From assembly GCA_963732635.1 (NCBI GenBank), contig CAVTAL010000013.1, positions 12,909-76,908 on the forward strand: a stretch of 64,000 bases of DNA, read 5' to 3'. Made by a program: the position numbers and the translations under genes. The notes beneath the pieces are model-generated. The model did not search any database, had not been told where the DNA came from, and saw only the letters and a list, made by a program, of their open reading frames with translations. Origin of the DNA: JAKFWF01 sp963732635. GTDB lineage: Bacteria > Pseudomonadota > Alphaproteobacteria > Rhizobiales > Hyphomicrobiaceae. Positions within the stretch are counted from its first letter, which is position 1; every line of letters starts with the position of its first letter. This document shows positions 1-8,301 of this stretch, in pieces.

Positions 1-1
1 C

Positions 2-1093
2 GTCGACACGCTGATGGGCAACGACGGCAACGACACTCTCGTCGGCAATGCCGATATCTTCGCGCAGGAGGCCGACACACTGATCGGCGGCGCCGGCGAC
101 GATACCATCTACGGCGATTTCACCGATACCATCGACGGCGGCGACGGCTACGACGTGCTCTACGCCGTGAACAGTTATCCTTGGATGATTGACCTTGCCG
201 CTACCGGTATCGAATGGATGGAATGTGGCTTTGGCAACGACATTGTCCTGGCGCAGAACCAGACCGTAGCCGTCACAATTTATGGCGGCGGCGGAAATGA
301 CTGGTTCCTCGGTAGCGGATTTGACGATATTATCTGGGCTGGTGCAGGTGATGACTTTTTGACCGGCGGTGCCGGCAATGACGTGCTATTCGGCGACATT
401 GGGATCGATTGGCTTGCAGGCGGCGACGGCGACGACCTGCTTTTCACCGACGGCAGCGATATCGCAATCGAAGGCGGTAGTGGTTTCGATGCGCTCTATG
501 TTGTCGGCGGCTCCGGCCTGACGATCAACATGGTTGGCGACCAGATCGAGTGGCTCGCCGATTATGTCAATGGCAACGACACGGTGACCGCCGAAAACGC
601 CTCGGTGGACGTCGTGGTCTACGCCGGCGGCGGTACCGACATCATCACCGGCGGCTCGGGCAACGACTTCCTGTGGGGCGAGGCCGGTACCGACACCATT
701 ACCGGCAACGGCGGCGGCGATACGCTTGTTGGCGGCACCGGCGCGGACATCCTGACCGGTGGCACCGGCACCGACGTTCTGTACATGAACAGCGGTGGCG
801 TCAGCGACGGCGCGCTCGACCGCGCGGTGTTCACCGCCGGCTGGGGCACCGACTTCGTATTCGACTTCGTCGTCGGCGAAGACAAACTCGACCTCACCGC
901 GCTCGGCACCAGCTTCGCCGCGCTGTCGATCACCAACTCGTTCGGGCACGCCTACATCACGATCGGCGCCGGCCCCGACTTGATCGCTGTCGCCGGCAAC
1001 GGTGGACTACTGACTACGGATGACTTCATTGTTCTGAAGTCGCGGCCGTCCGCAGTTCACAAGGCCCGCTCAAGGAAATCCAAGCGGTCCTGA
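2..1093 (+). CDS. RTX (hemolysin-type calcium-binding) repeat protein, 3' part
   Basis: The frame is open to the left edge, so the N-terminus lies outside the window. The visible 363 residues hold glycine/aspartate nonapeptide repeats of GGxGxDxUx type, e.g. GGAGDDTIYGD, GGAGNDVLFGD, GGSGNDFLWGEAGTD and GGTGADILTGG, separated by degenerate spacers. They end in a FDFVVGEDKLDLTALG segment typical of the C-terminal part of type I-secreted RTX proteins. Such repeats bind calcium and fold as a beta-roll after export; no enzymatic domain is visible here. After DDFIVL the frame runs on for a basic tail rich in R/K/S and overlaps the end of the convergent isomerase gene by 37 nt. A +1 reading would stop right after the hydrophobic end, so the tail may be an indel artefact. 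Confidence 0.85.
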   Translation, partial: VDTLMGNDGNDTLVGNADIFAQEADTLIGGAGDDTIYGDFTDTIDGGDGYDVLYAVNSYPWMIDLAATGIEWMECGFGNDIVLAQNQTVAVTIYGGGGNDWFLGSGFDDIIWAGAGDDFLTGGAGNDVLFGDIGIDWLAGGDGDDLLFTDGSDIAIEGGSGFDALYVVGGSGLTINMVGDQIEWLADYVNGNDTVTAENASVDVVVYAGGGTDIITGGSGNDFLWGEAGTDTITGNGGGDTLVGGTGADILTGGTGTDVLYMNSGGVSDGALDRAVFTAGWGTDFVFDFVVGEDKLDLTALGTSFAALSITNSFGHAYITIGAGPDLIAVAGNGGLLTTDDFIVLKSRPSAVHKARSRKSKRS

Positions 1094-1648
1094 CCCCAGA
1101 AGAACTCGCCCGACGGCAGCATGTAGGTCGGCGCGCCGAACACGCCGCGCGAAATTGCTTCCTGGGTGAAGGCGTCGTTCATGGCATCGAGTTCGGCGTC
1201 GGTCGGGCCGGCGGGGATCTTGGCGGCATCGATGCCCGCTCGCGTGGCAGCGGCGGCCAATACCTCGGGCAGCGCGATATCCTGCTCCATCTCCCAGATC
1301 GCGCAACCTATCTCGCTCGATAGTCGCACGGCATCGAGCCCGGCGAGCTTCGCACGTAGGATCATGCGCGTGCCCGGCGCTTCATTCGCCGGGAAGAACT
1401 TCGGCTCAAGCACCAGTGGCCGATCGCGGAATTTGCGCCAGCGATCGAGTTCCATCAGGCGATAAGCGCGCCGCGCCGGCGCCCGCTTCGGCCAGCGGCA
1501 GGCCGCCAGTGACTTCGAATACCGGGCCGAATTTGGTTGGCTTGAGGTCGATAGTGGCGCCCTTGGCCTTGGCAATCTCGATCAGGCGCCGGCTGCCGAG
1601 ATAGGCCCAGGGCGAGTTCAGTGTCATGAAGTAGTCGATCTTGGTCAT
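1057..1648 (-). CDS. 2-hydroxychromene-2-carboxylate isomerase-like (DsbA/GST-kappa fold), frameshifted
   Basis: Two overlapping minus-strand frames make one protein of about 195 aa. The first starts MTKIDYFMTLNSPWAYLGSRR and runs to GGLPL. The second continues with KRAPARRAYRLMELDRWR and ends with a GVFGAPTYMLPSGEFFWGQDRL segment. SPWAYLG near the N-terminus and GVFGAPT near the C-terminus mark the HCCA isomerase branch of the DsbA family, glutathione-dependent enzymes of aromatic catabolism. The break is near 1492, where CTGGCCGAAG has one base more than the family reading (LPLPKR) needs. It lies 15 nt downstream of the haloacid dehalogenase gene on the same strand, so the two are probably co-transcribed. 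The real substrate is unknown. Confidence 0.8.
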
Positions 1649-1663
1649 CGTCGAAGCCTCGTT

Positions 1664-2323
1664 TCAGGAATAGAGTTCGGGCAGGGCGGAAAGCGTGGCG
1701 AGCGTGCGGCCGGCCGGCATGTCGGGATATTCGTCAGGCGCATCCGAGCGGTTGACCCATACGGTGCGGAAGCCGAACGCCTGCGCGCCAGCGACGTCCC
1801 AGCGGTTCGACGACTGGAACGAGACATCCTCGGGGCCAATGCCGAAGCGCTCCGTCACCAGCCGGTAGACGGCGGCGTGCGGCTTGAAAATGCCTGCCTC
1901 GGACACGGTGATGACCGCGTCGAGCAGCGGGGAAAGCCCCGCCGATTTCACCGCGTCGTCGATCATGTCGGGATCGCCGTTAGTCAAAATCGCGGTCTTA
2001 GCCCCGCGTGCCTTCAACGCCGAAAGCACCTCTGCCACCTCGGGGTAAGCGCCAAGCGTGCGATAGGCCGCCAACAGCTTGTCCTTCAAGTCGTCGGACA
2101 GGCCGCCGGTCGAAGTTGCGGCGAACTCGAGGCTGCGGCGGGCCAGCGTCCAGAAGGTCTCGGGCCTCCCGGTGGCGGCGTGTATCCAGGTGTATTCTAG
2201 ATGCTTCGCTCGCCAGATCTGCGACAGCCGCTCCCATTGTGGGCCGATCGCGGCGGCGTGACGGCTCGCAGCCGAATGCACATCGAACAGCGTGCCATAA
2301 GCATCGAACACGAAATGCTGCAT
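1664..2323 (-). CDS. L-2-haloacid dehalogenase (HAD type II)
   Basis: A 219-aa HAD-superfamily hydrolase. FDAYGTLFDV carries the nucleophile Asp7, TNGD is at 114-117, Lys147 is in FKPHAAVY, and SSNRWD (171-176) is the type II haloacid dehalogenase signature. The family hydrolyses L-2-haloalkanoates to D-2-hydroxyacids through an aspartyl ester in the cytoplasm. I chose the ATG at 2323 because GGAGG lies 4-5 nt upstream and the protein then starts directly at motif I; a longer reading frame adds 28 unconserved residues. It is followed after 15 nt by the isomerase-like gene. A related phosphatase activity cannot be excluded. Confidence 0.85.
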   Translation of the reverse strand: MQHFVFDAYGTLFDVHSAASRHAAAIGPQWERLSQIWRAKHLEYTWIHAATGRPETFWTLARRSLEFAATSTGGLSDDLKDKLLAAYRTLGAYPEVAEVLSALKARGAKTAILTNGDPDMIDDAVKSAGLSPLLDAVITVSEAGIFKPHAAVYRLVTERFGIGPEDVSFQSSNRWDVAGAQAFGFRTVWVNRSDAPDEYPDMPAGRTLATLSALPELYS

Positions 2324-2523
2324 CAATCCTCCCGTGGCGCCGGACAGGGCCGGTCGCACGACTGAAGACAATTGCAGGGCCGGTGTCGAGCCCTTTGGTC
2401 GTTTCATCGCGAGAGCGTGATGCGCGCTGCGGGCTTAGCCCCCGTGCGCGTGGCCACTAGGCAGAAGCGCGCATCTGCGACACGATGCGGCGCAACAAAC
2501 AACAGCCAAGTTCGAGGAAGCCC

Positions 2524-3612
2524 ATGCCGACCATCCGCGCCGACGCGCTGCAGAAGCTCGTGTCCGACATCTTCGTCAAGGCCGGCACTTCGCGTGCCCA
2601 GGGCGACCGCATCGCCGAAAGCCTCGTCGGCGCCAACCTGACCGGCCACGATAGCCACGGCGTGGTGCGGGTGCCGTGGTACGTACAAAAGCAGGTATCG
2701 GGCGAGTTCGTCACCGACCAGAAGCTGAAGGTGATCTCCGAAACACCGGTGCTGGCGGTGGTCGATGCGCAGTACGGGTTTGGCCAGTCGATGGCGCCGC
2801 AGGCGGTGCGGATGGGCCTCGACAAATGCAAGGCCATGGGGCTGTCGGCAATCGCGATGCGCAATTCCGGCCACGTCGGCCGCGTCGGCGAATGGGCCGA
2901 GATGGCAGCGGCTGAAGGCATCGTCTCGATCCACTACGTGAACGCCGCGGCGAGCCAGTTGGTGGCGCCGTACGGCGGCGTCGACCGCCGCTTCTCGACC
3001 GCGCCTTACGCCTGCGGCATTCCTCGCCCCGGTACCGATCCGCTGATTCTCGATTTCGCAACTTCGATTGTCGCCGAGGGCAAGGTGCTGGTGGCGAGCC
3101 AGGGCGGCAAGAAGCTGCCGGCCAATGCCCTGATCGCCCAGGACGGCCAGATGAGTGGCGATCCGCACGTGCTCTATGGCGACTTCGACCCGAAGGCGAT
3201 GCGCTCCTACAAGAACGGCAAGGGCGCCATTCGCGCCTTCGGCGAGCATAAGGGCTCAGGCCTCGCCTTCATGTGCGAGATCCTCGGCGGCGCGCTGACC
3301 GGCACCGGTGCTGCCAACGAGGCGCGGCCGCAATGGGCCAACGGCATGCTGTCGTTCTACATCGACCCGGCCAAGATTGACCCGGACGGCTTCTTCCCGA
3401 AGGAAGTCACGCGCTATACGTCGTTCGTGAAAAGCTCGAAGCCGTCGGTAAAAGACAAGCCCGTGCTGGTGCCGGGCGAACCGGAACTCGCCACCCGCCG
3501 CGACCGCCTCGCCAATGGCGTGCCGCTACCGGACGACACCTGGCACCTGATCGTCGGCGCCGCCAAAGGCGTCGGCATTGATGAAGCGCGCTTGAAGGAA
3601 GCGCTTTCTTGA
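2524..3612 (+). CDS. Malate/L-lactate dehydrogenase family (type 2) oxidoreductase
   Basis: A 362-aa member of the Ldh_2/MdhA-YlbC-YiaK family, NAD(P)-dependent dehydrogenases of 2-hydroxy acids (malate, ureidoglycolate, sulfolactate, 2,3-diketogulonate) unrelated to classical MDH. GHDSHG (41-46) and NSGHVGR (114-120, catalytic His117) are conserved, and a STAPYACGIPRPG segment lies in the cofactor region. The start at MPTIRADAL fits the family; the frame is open 13 codons further upstream. It heads a plus-strand run with an RraA-like enzyme and an HpaI-type aldolase, which suggests oxidation of a hydroxy acid to an oxo acid that is then cleaved. The substrate cannot be read from sequence. 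Confidence 0.88.
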   Translation: MPTIRADALQKLVSDIFVKAGTSRAQGDRIAESLVGANLTGHDSHGVVRVPWYVQKQVSGEFVTDQKLKVISETPVLAVVDAQYGFGQSMAPQAVRMGLDKCKAMGLSAIAMRNSGHVGRVGEWAEMAAAEGIVSIHYVNAAASQLVAPYGGVDRRFSTAPYACGIPRPGTDPLILDFATSIVAEGKVLVASQGGKKLPANALIAQDGQMSGDPHVLYGDFDPKAMRSYKNGKGAIRAFGEHKGSGLAFMCEILGGALTGTGAANEARPQWANGMLSFYIDPAKIDPDGFFPKEVTRYTSFVKSSKPSVKDKPVLVPGEPELATRRDRLANGVPLPDDTWHLIVGAAKGVGIDEARLKEALS

Positions 3613-3615
3613 TTT

Positions 3616-3656
3616 GTCGCATCCGACACGCGTTCCGCGCGCCGGCCGGATGCGAC
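3616..3656 (+). other. Intercistronic stem-loop
   Basis: A perfect 10-bp inverted repeat, GTCGCATCCG / CGGATGCGAC, spans the gap between the dehydrogenase stop and the RraA-like gene, with a 21-nt G+C-rich loop. No T-run follows, so it is more likely an mRNA-stabilising or processing structure than a terminator. Confidence 0.5.
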
Positions 3657-3692
3657 GGAGCACCATAAGAACTGAAAAAGGGAACATCTTCA

Positions 3693-4400
3693 ATGACCAA
3701 GCATCCAGCCGATCTGCTCGAACAACTCCGCGCCGTCGATACGCCGACGATCTGCAACGCGTTGGAATTGATCGATGCCAAGTATCGCGTCACCGGCTTC
3801 ACGACCAAGCCGCTGGTGTGTCCGTTCCCGGATTTGCCGCCGATCGTTGGCTATGCGCGCACTGCGACGATCCGCGCGACACACGCCAACGAACTCGAAG
3901 GCAAGGCGGCCAAGGCCCAGCGCGTCGGCTATTACGAATATGTCGCCGAGGGTGGCCCGGCCCCCTCCGTCATGATCATCCAGGATCTCGACGGCGCCGA
4001 CATGGGTTTCGGTGCGTTTTGGGGTGAAGTGCAGAGTGCGGTCCATAAGGGCCTCGGCTGCGCCGGCGTCGTCACCGACGGTTGCATTCGCGACATCCCG
4101 CAGTGGGCGCCGGGCTTCCAGGCACTAGCCGGCTCGGTGATGCCAAGCCATGCCTGGGTACATCTTGCCGACTACGGCCGCGAAGTCCGCGTCGCCGGCA
4201 TGGTGGTGAAGTCGGGCGATCTCATCCATGCCGACCGGCACGGCGCCTGTGTCATCCCGCATGAAGTGGCTGCAAAAATACCAGCCGCCTGCGACGTGCT
4301 CACCCGCAAGGAAGCGGTGATCCTAAGTGCTGCCCGCGCCAAGGGTTTCGGCATCGCCCAGTTGCGCGACGCGCTCAACAAGATGGATGAGATCCACTGA
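3693..4400 (+). CDS. RraA-like protein (HMG/CHA aldolase or oxaloacetate decarboxylase family)
   Basis: A 235-aa member of the RraA/HMG-aldolase fold. The family has Mg-dependent retro-aldolases acting on 4-hydroxy-4-methyl-2-oxoglutarate/4-carboxy-4-hydroxy-2-oxoadipate and oxaloacetate decarboxylases, besides the RNase E inhibitor RraA. Seen here: FWGE (109-112), GCAGVVTDGCIRDI with Arg133-Asp134 as the substrate/metal pair, and GDLIHADRHG near the C-terminus. The start follows a GGGAA-type ribosome site. Position between a hydroxyacid dehydrogenase and an HpaI aldolase argues for a catabolic role rather than RNase control. At 235 aa it is slightly longer than E. coli RraA, as usual for aldolase-type members. 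Confidence 0.85.
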   Translation: MTKHPADLLEQLRAVDTPTICNALELIDAKYRVTGFTTKPLVCPFPDLPPIVGYARTATIRATHANELEGKAAKAQRVGYYEYVAEGGPAPSVMIIQDLDGADMGFGAFWGEVQSAVHKGLGCAGVVTDGCIRDIPQWAPGFQALAGSVMPSHAWVHLADYGREVRVAGMVVKSGDLIHADRHGACVIPHEVAAKIPAACDVLTRKEAVILSAARAKGFGIAQLRDALNKMDEIH

Positions 4401-4530
4401 TGAAGAACCGAGCGCGCTGCCACGACAACGGGCGGCGCGCACGTCTTCCCAAGTCGCGCCCCTGTGTTATCGTCTTGTCGTGACTAACTGCTCTTGTCCT
4501 CGGATGTCGAAACACAATTGGAGGTTCGTC

Positions 4531-5409
4531 GTGAGTATGTCGCGTCTCGTTTCCCGCCTCGCACTTGGAATTGTAGTCGTCGCCGCCGGCACGACTGCCG
4601 CCGTCGCCCAGAAGATTGATAATAGCGCCCTCGCACCACCTGCGTTCCGCAAGCACGTCGCCACCTACGGCGTCGTCTATCGGCTGCCGAAAGAGGTCAA
4701 CGACGTACTCGATGCCAAGATAAAGAAGCCGCTGACTGAACAGCTGATCAAGAATGGTCTCACGGCCGAGACCAAGGTGTCGAACATCCCGCACGTCACC
4801 GTGCTGCACATCCACAGCGCGGACCGCGGCACGCCAGCCAAAATGCTGAAGGCGATGCCGAAGCTGCCAGGCCCAGTCGCGCTGACCTTGAAGACCTTCT
4901 ACACCACCGAAGCTGCGAAGGGCGCCGGCGCTCCCTGGTGGTTCGACCTCGGCATCGTCAAGACCGGTGACGGCTACGAGGCGATGCATGCATTCAACAC
5001 CCGCGCCACCGCAGCCCTGACACCGTTGCGCGACGGTCCGCTGCCGCGCTGCACCGGTCCGGTCTACGCAGTGATGAGCGAGGCGGCGAAGGAACTGACG
5101 CGCACGGTCGGCGCCAGCGGCCTCAATGTCATGAAGGACGGCAAGGAAGCGCGTGCCCACAATCCCCACAACACCATGGTCTACAGCATGGCGAAGTTCA
5201 CACCCGCCGTGCAGACAGCCTTCAACGCCGTGGCGGAAGACTTCAACAAAGTGCTGCCAGACGGCATCAACACCACCTTCAAGGATGTCTCGATCGTCGA
5301 GATCGGCTTTGCCGGCAACGTGCTGCGCGAGATCTATCGCATTGATCTCGCCACCGGCGCGGTTACCGACGTGAAGTCCGGCAAGGCGCTGGCGGCCGTC
5401 GGCAAGTAA
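4531..5409 (+). CDS. Secreted 2H-phosphoesterase-like protein
   Basis: A 292-aa protein with an N-terminal signal peptide (hydrophobic LALGIVVVAAGTTAAVAQ). I do not recognise a named family. Two H-x-T-x motifs, HVTV (His88/Thr90) and HNTM (His213/Thr215), about 125 residues apart, match the paired catalytic motifs of 2H phosphoesterases (2',5'-ligase/cyclic phosphodiesterase fold). This is an inference from motif pattern only. GTG 4531 is preferred because GGAGG ends 6 nt upstream; ATG 4537 is the alternative, and further upstream the frame is not conserved. It sits between the RraA-like and HpaI-like genes on the same strand, separated by 130 and 156 nt, so it may not share their transcript or pathway. 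Confidence 0.7.
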   Translation: MSMSRLVSRLALGIVVVAAGTTAAVAQKIDNSALAPPAFRKHVATYGVVYRLPKEVNDVLDAKIKKPLTEQLIKNGLTAETKVSNIPHVTVLHIHSADRGTPAKMLKAMPKLPGPVALTLKTFYTTEAAKGAGAPWWFDLGIVKTGDGYEAMHAFNTRATAALTPLRDGPLPRCTGPVYAVMSEAAKELTRTVGASGLNVMKDGKEARAHNPHNTMVYSMAKFTPAVQTAFNAVAEDFNKVLPDGINTTFKDVSIVEIGFAGNVLREIYRIDLATGAVTDVKSGKALAAVGK

Positions 5410-5565
5410 AGGGTCGAGCAGGGCGGCGCCCACTTGCCGTCCTGCACCCGACGCGCAGCTTCGGCCCACTCCCGGAAGATGACGATGTGGGTCGGAGTGG
5501 TAAGGTCACGAGAAGTTCGCGATGCAAAGTCGTCGTGACTACAACAACAAAATGGAGGACGCCCG

Positions 5566-6354
5566 ATGAGACCTAATGGATTGAAGAAATTGCTTGCCGA
5601 AGGCAAGACCGCCATAAACGGTTGGGTGTCGATACCGAGTCCGTTCGCGGCCGAGATCTACGCCGCCCAGGGCTTCGAAAGCGTGACAATCGACATGCAG
5701 CACGGCAACGTCGATATCAACGACGTGGTCCCGTTGCTGCAGGCGATTTCGCTTTCGGGTGCAACGCCGATGGCGCGGGTGCCGTGGAACAATCCGGCCG
5801 ACATCATGCGCGTGCTCGACTGCGGCGCCTATGGCATCATCTGCCCGATGATCAACACCCGGAAAGAGGCCGAAGCACTGGTCCAGGCCGGCCGCTACGC
5901 GCCGATGGGCGCACGCAGCATCGGCCCGTTCCGCGCGGCTCACTACGGCGGCGCCGACTATCCCCAGCACGCCAACACGGAAGTGCTGCTGCTCGCCATG
6001 ATCGAGACCACCGAGGCAATCAAGAACCTCGACGAGATCCTGTCGGTCAAGGGCCTCGACGGCGTCTACGTCGGTCCAGGCGACCTATCGATGACGATGG
6101 GGCACCCGGCCTCGCTCGACCCGACCGATCCGAAGATCCTGGCCGCCATGGCCGAGATCGCCAAGAAGACGCGCGCCGCCGGCAAAATTGCGGGCGTTCA
6201 CTCCGATACGCCAAAGACGTTCGCCAAGCGATATGCCGAAGGTTACCAGTTCTGCACGTTGCTGAACGACATCCGCGTCATGGCCAACGCCGTCAACGGC
6301 CTCGTCAAGGAAATCAAGGGCGCCGGCCCCGGCGAAAAATCGAAGATGTATTGA
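5566..6354 (+). CDS. HpcH/HpaI-type class II aldolase
   Basis: A 262-aa metal-dependent aldolase of the HpcH/HpaI family, which reversibly cleaves 4-hydroxy-2-oxoacids into pyruvate and an aldehyde. Key residues line up: His46 (DMQHG), Arg71 (ARVPW), Glu147 (IETTEA) and Asp173 (VGPGDLS), corresponding to catalytic His, pyruvate-binding Arg and the two metal ligands. The start has GGAGG 8 nt upstream. With the upstream hydroxyacid dehydrogenase and RraA-like enzyme it forms a plausible oxo-acid breakdown set. The gene ends at a strong bidirectional hairpin terminator facing dksA. Substrate aldehyde unknown. Confidence 0.87.
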   Translation: MRPNGLKKLLAEGKTAINGWVSIPSPFAAEIYAAQGFESVTIDMQHGNVDINDVVPLLQAISLSGATPMARVPWNNPADIMRVLDCGAYGIICPMINTRKEAEALVQAGRYAPMGARSIGPFRAAHYGGADYPQHANTEVLLLAMIETTEAIKNLDEILSVKGLDGVYVGPGDLSMTMGHPASLDPTDPKILAAMAEIAKKTRAAGKIAGVHSDTPKTFAKRYAEGYQFCTLLNDIRVMANAVNGLVKEIKGAGPGEKSKMY

Positions 6355-6372
6355 AGGCATGCGCAACGCATC

Positions 6373-6404
6373 AACCCCACTCCTGCCGTCGCCGGAGTGG
6401 GGTT
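6373..6404. terminator. Bidirectional intrinsic terminator between HpaI-like gene and dksA
   Basis: A perfect 11-bp inverted repeat, AACCCCACTCC / GGAGTGGGGTT, with a 10-nt loop lies in the gap between the convergent genes. It is flanked by A/T-rich sequence (GAATAAAT on the right), which allows termination in both directions. Confidence 0.75.
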
Positions 6405-6431
6405 GAATAAATCACCGTAAAGACTTGTTTA

Positions 6432-6986
6432 TCAATCTGCCCGGAACACGCGCTCGCGGCGTTCGTGGCGTTCCTGGGCTTCGAGGCTGAGCGTCGCAAT
6501 CGGTCGCGCTTCAAGCCGACGCAGACCGATCGGCTCGCCAGTTTCCTCGCAATAACCGTAACTGCCATCTTCGATGCGCGCGATCGCCGCGTCGATCTTC
6601 GATACCAGTTTGCGCTGGCGATCTCGCGCCCGCAATTCCAGCGAACGATCGGTTTCCGAGGTCGCACGGTCGGCGATGTCGGCGTGCTGTGTCGAATCCT
6701 CGTTCAGACCCTGCACTGTCTCGCGCGTCTGCCGAATGATCTCCTCTTTCCACTCGACGAGTTTGCGGCGGAAGTAGAGCTTGTGCCGTTCGTTCATGAA
6801 CGGCTCTTTCTCTGAAGGGCGATAGTCCTCAGTCAGCACGATTGCGGACACGGTCGCCTGCGACTGCTTCGATTTTGAGGCGCCCGATGCAGCCTTCGAC
6901 GAAGTTGGCTCAACCGTTTTGCCTACGACTTTGGTCGCGATTTTCGGCGCCGGCTTTGGGGCTGGCTTCATATCTTTGGTGCCCAT
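6432..6986 (-). CDS. dksA: DksA-type RNA polymerase-binding transcription factor
   Basis: A 184-aa DksA homologue that acts in the RNA polymerase secondary channel with ppGpp. Residues 1-60 are a low-complexity K/P/A/S-rich extension. A coiled coil follows (about 66-135) whose tip carries Asp103, Asp106 and Ala108 in the DxxDRA pattern needed for activity. The C-terminal globule is YGYCEETGEPI...RPIATLSLEAQERHERRE. Only Cys146 of the usual four zinc cysteines remains, as is common in alphaproteobacterial DksA, so zinc is probably not bound in the classical way. It is monocistronic, with its own candidate promoter upstream and a hairpin terminator downstream. Confidence 0.93.
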   Translation of the reverse strand: MGTKDMKPAPKPAPKIATKVVGKTVEPTSSKAASGASKSKQSQATVSAIVLTEDYRPSEKEPFMNERHKLYFRRKLVEWKEEIIRQTRETVQGLNEDSTQHADIADRATSETDRSLELRARDRQRKLVSKIDAAIARIEDGSYGYCEETGEPIGLRRLEARPIATLSLEAQERHERRERVFRAD

Positions 6987-7398
6987 GACGTGCCTCCGAA
7001 CCGTGGCCGTCGCAGCCGATGCGAAGCGACGGCTATGTTGTCGCAGCCCCTTTTAAGTGGCTGTTATTCCAAGTCAAGTGCTTACGATCAGCTCCTTCTC
7101 GTAAGCGCTGGATACGGTTGAGAATGGCACTGCGGCTGCCAAATTCAGCCGTTCTTGAACAGCGTTTGATCAAGCGCACATCAGTTGCATCTGCACATAT
7201 TTCCACTAGTGCGTGCACCAAACGAGCAACCACTCGCCAAGAGCGAGCGGGCCCGCAGACTTTGCCGAGGCGGGGACGCTATCAGTCCACCGCGACGACG
7301 CCAGTCGCCGCCTCCCTCTGGTGACGAATGAGCACTTGAAGCTGCCATCTCCAGCCGCTTTAAGTGAGCGGGACGCAGCCGAGGGAGCACACTTCGAC
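6987..7398. other. Intergenic region between divergent dksA and moxR-like genes
   Basis: It contains the dksA 5' region (candidate promoter listed separately). The stretch 7100-7398 can be read as an N-terminal extension of the MoxR-like protein from an ATG at 7213, but that extension shows no family conservation. No other gene, RNA or repeat was recognised. Confidence 0.5.
7050..7077 (-). promoter_or_regulatory. Candidate sigma-70 promoter for dksA
   Basis: On the minus strand TTGACT (7077-7072) and TAAAAG (7055-7050) are spaced by 16 nt. A start near 7043 would give a leader of about 57 nt before the dksA ATG. The -10 match is weak. Confidence 0.4.
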
Positions 7399-8250
7399 GT
7401 GACAGCCAAGTTCAAGGGCACTGCCCAATACGTCGCCACCGACGACCTCAAGATCGCCGTCAACGCCGCCGTAACGCTGCAACGGCCGCTGCTGATCAAG
7501 GGCGAGCCCGGCACCGGCAAGACCGTACTCGCAAACGAGGTGGCGCAGGCGCTGAATAGCCCGCTGATTGAGTGGCACATAAAATCGACCACCAAGGCCC
7601 AGCAGGGCCTCTATGAGTATGACGCCGTCTCGCGCCTGCGCGACAGCCAACTCGGCGACGCCAAGGTCAAGGATATCAAGAACTACATCAGGCGCGGCAA
7701 GTTGTGGGAGGCGTTCGAGGCGCCGCAGCGGCCTGTCCTGCTGATCGACGAAATCGACAAGGCCGACATCGAGTTTCCGAACGATCTGCTGCAGGAACTC
7801 GATCGCATGGAATTCTACGTCTACGAGACCGGCGAAACCGTGAAGGCGAAGGTGCGCCCGGTGGTGCTGATCACATCGAACAACGAGAAGGAACTACCCG
7901 ACGCCTTCCTGCGCCGATGCTTCTTCCACTACATCAAATTCCCCGACGCCGAGACCATGAAAGCGATTATCGAGGTCCACTTCCCAGGCCTCAAGGGTCG
8001 TCTCGTCAAGGAGGCACTCGCCGTGTTCTATGAGCTGCGCGAGGTGCCGGGCCTAAAGAAAAAGCCGTCAACCTCGGAACTGCTCGACTGGATCAAGCTG
8101 CTGCTCAACGAGGATATCTCGCCCGAGACGCTGCGCGAGAGCGATCCACGCAAGGTGATTCCGCCACTGGCCGGCGCACTTCTGAAAAACGAGCAGGACG
8201 TGCATCTGTTCGAACGGCTGGCGTTCCTAACCCGCCGCAAGAGTGAGTAG
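7399..8250 (+). CDS. MoxR-family AAA+ ATPase (CoxD-like)
   Basis: A 283-aa AAA+ ATPase. Walker A GEPGTGKT (35-42), Walker B LLIDEID (114-120), sensor 1 TSNN (159-162) and the arginine region LRR (171-173) are intact. MoxR/CoxD ATPases act as chaperones that mature metalloenzymes or other complexes, normally with a VWA-domain (CoxE-type) partner encoded next door. Here no VWA gene follows; the next gene is an unrecognised membrane-anchored protein 51 nt downstream. I chose GTG 7399 because family homology begins at KFKGTAQYVATDDL. An in-frame ATG at 7213 would add 62 residues without recognisable conservation. Confidence 0.85.
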   Translation: MTAKFKGTAQYVATDDLKIAVNAAVTLQRPLLIKGEPGTGKTVLANEVAQALNSPLIEWHIKSTTKAQQGLYEYDAVSRLRDSQLGDAKVKDIKNYIRRGKLWEAFEAPQRPVLLIDEIDKADIEFPNDLLQELDRMEFYVYETGETVKAKVRPVVLITSNNEKELPDAFLRRCFFHYIKFPDAETMKAIIEVHFPGLKGRLVKEALAVFYELREVPGLKKKPSTSELLDWIKLLLNEDISPETLRESDPRKVIPPLAGALLKNEQDVHLFERLAFLTRRKSE

Positions 8251-8301
8251 CGCGGCGAAGCGCAAACGTTTCCTGTTCCCACTCAATCGAGGACTTCGGT
8301 G

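Noticed and set aside
7213..7398. N-terminal extension of the MoxR-like protein from ATG 7213
   Set aside because: MoxR/CoxD family conservation starts at the FKGTAQYVATDDL segment; the extension looks like non-coding sequence.
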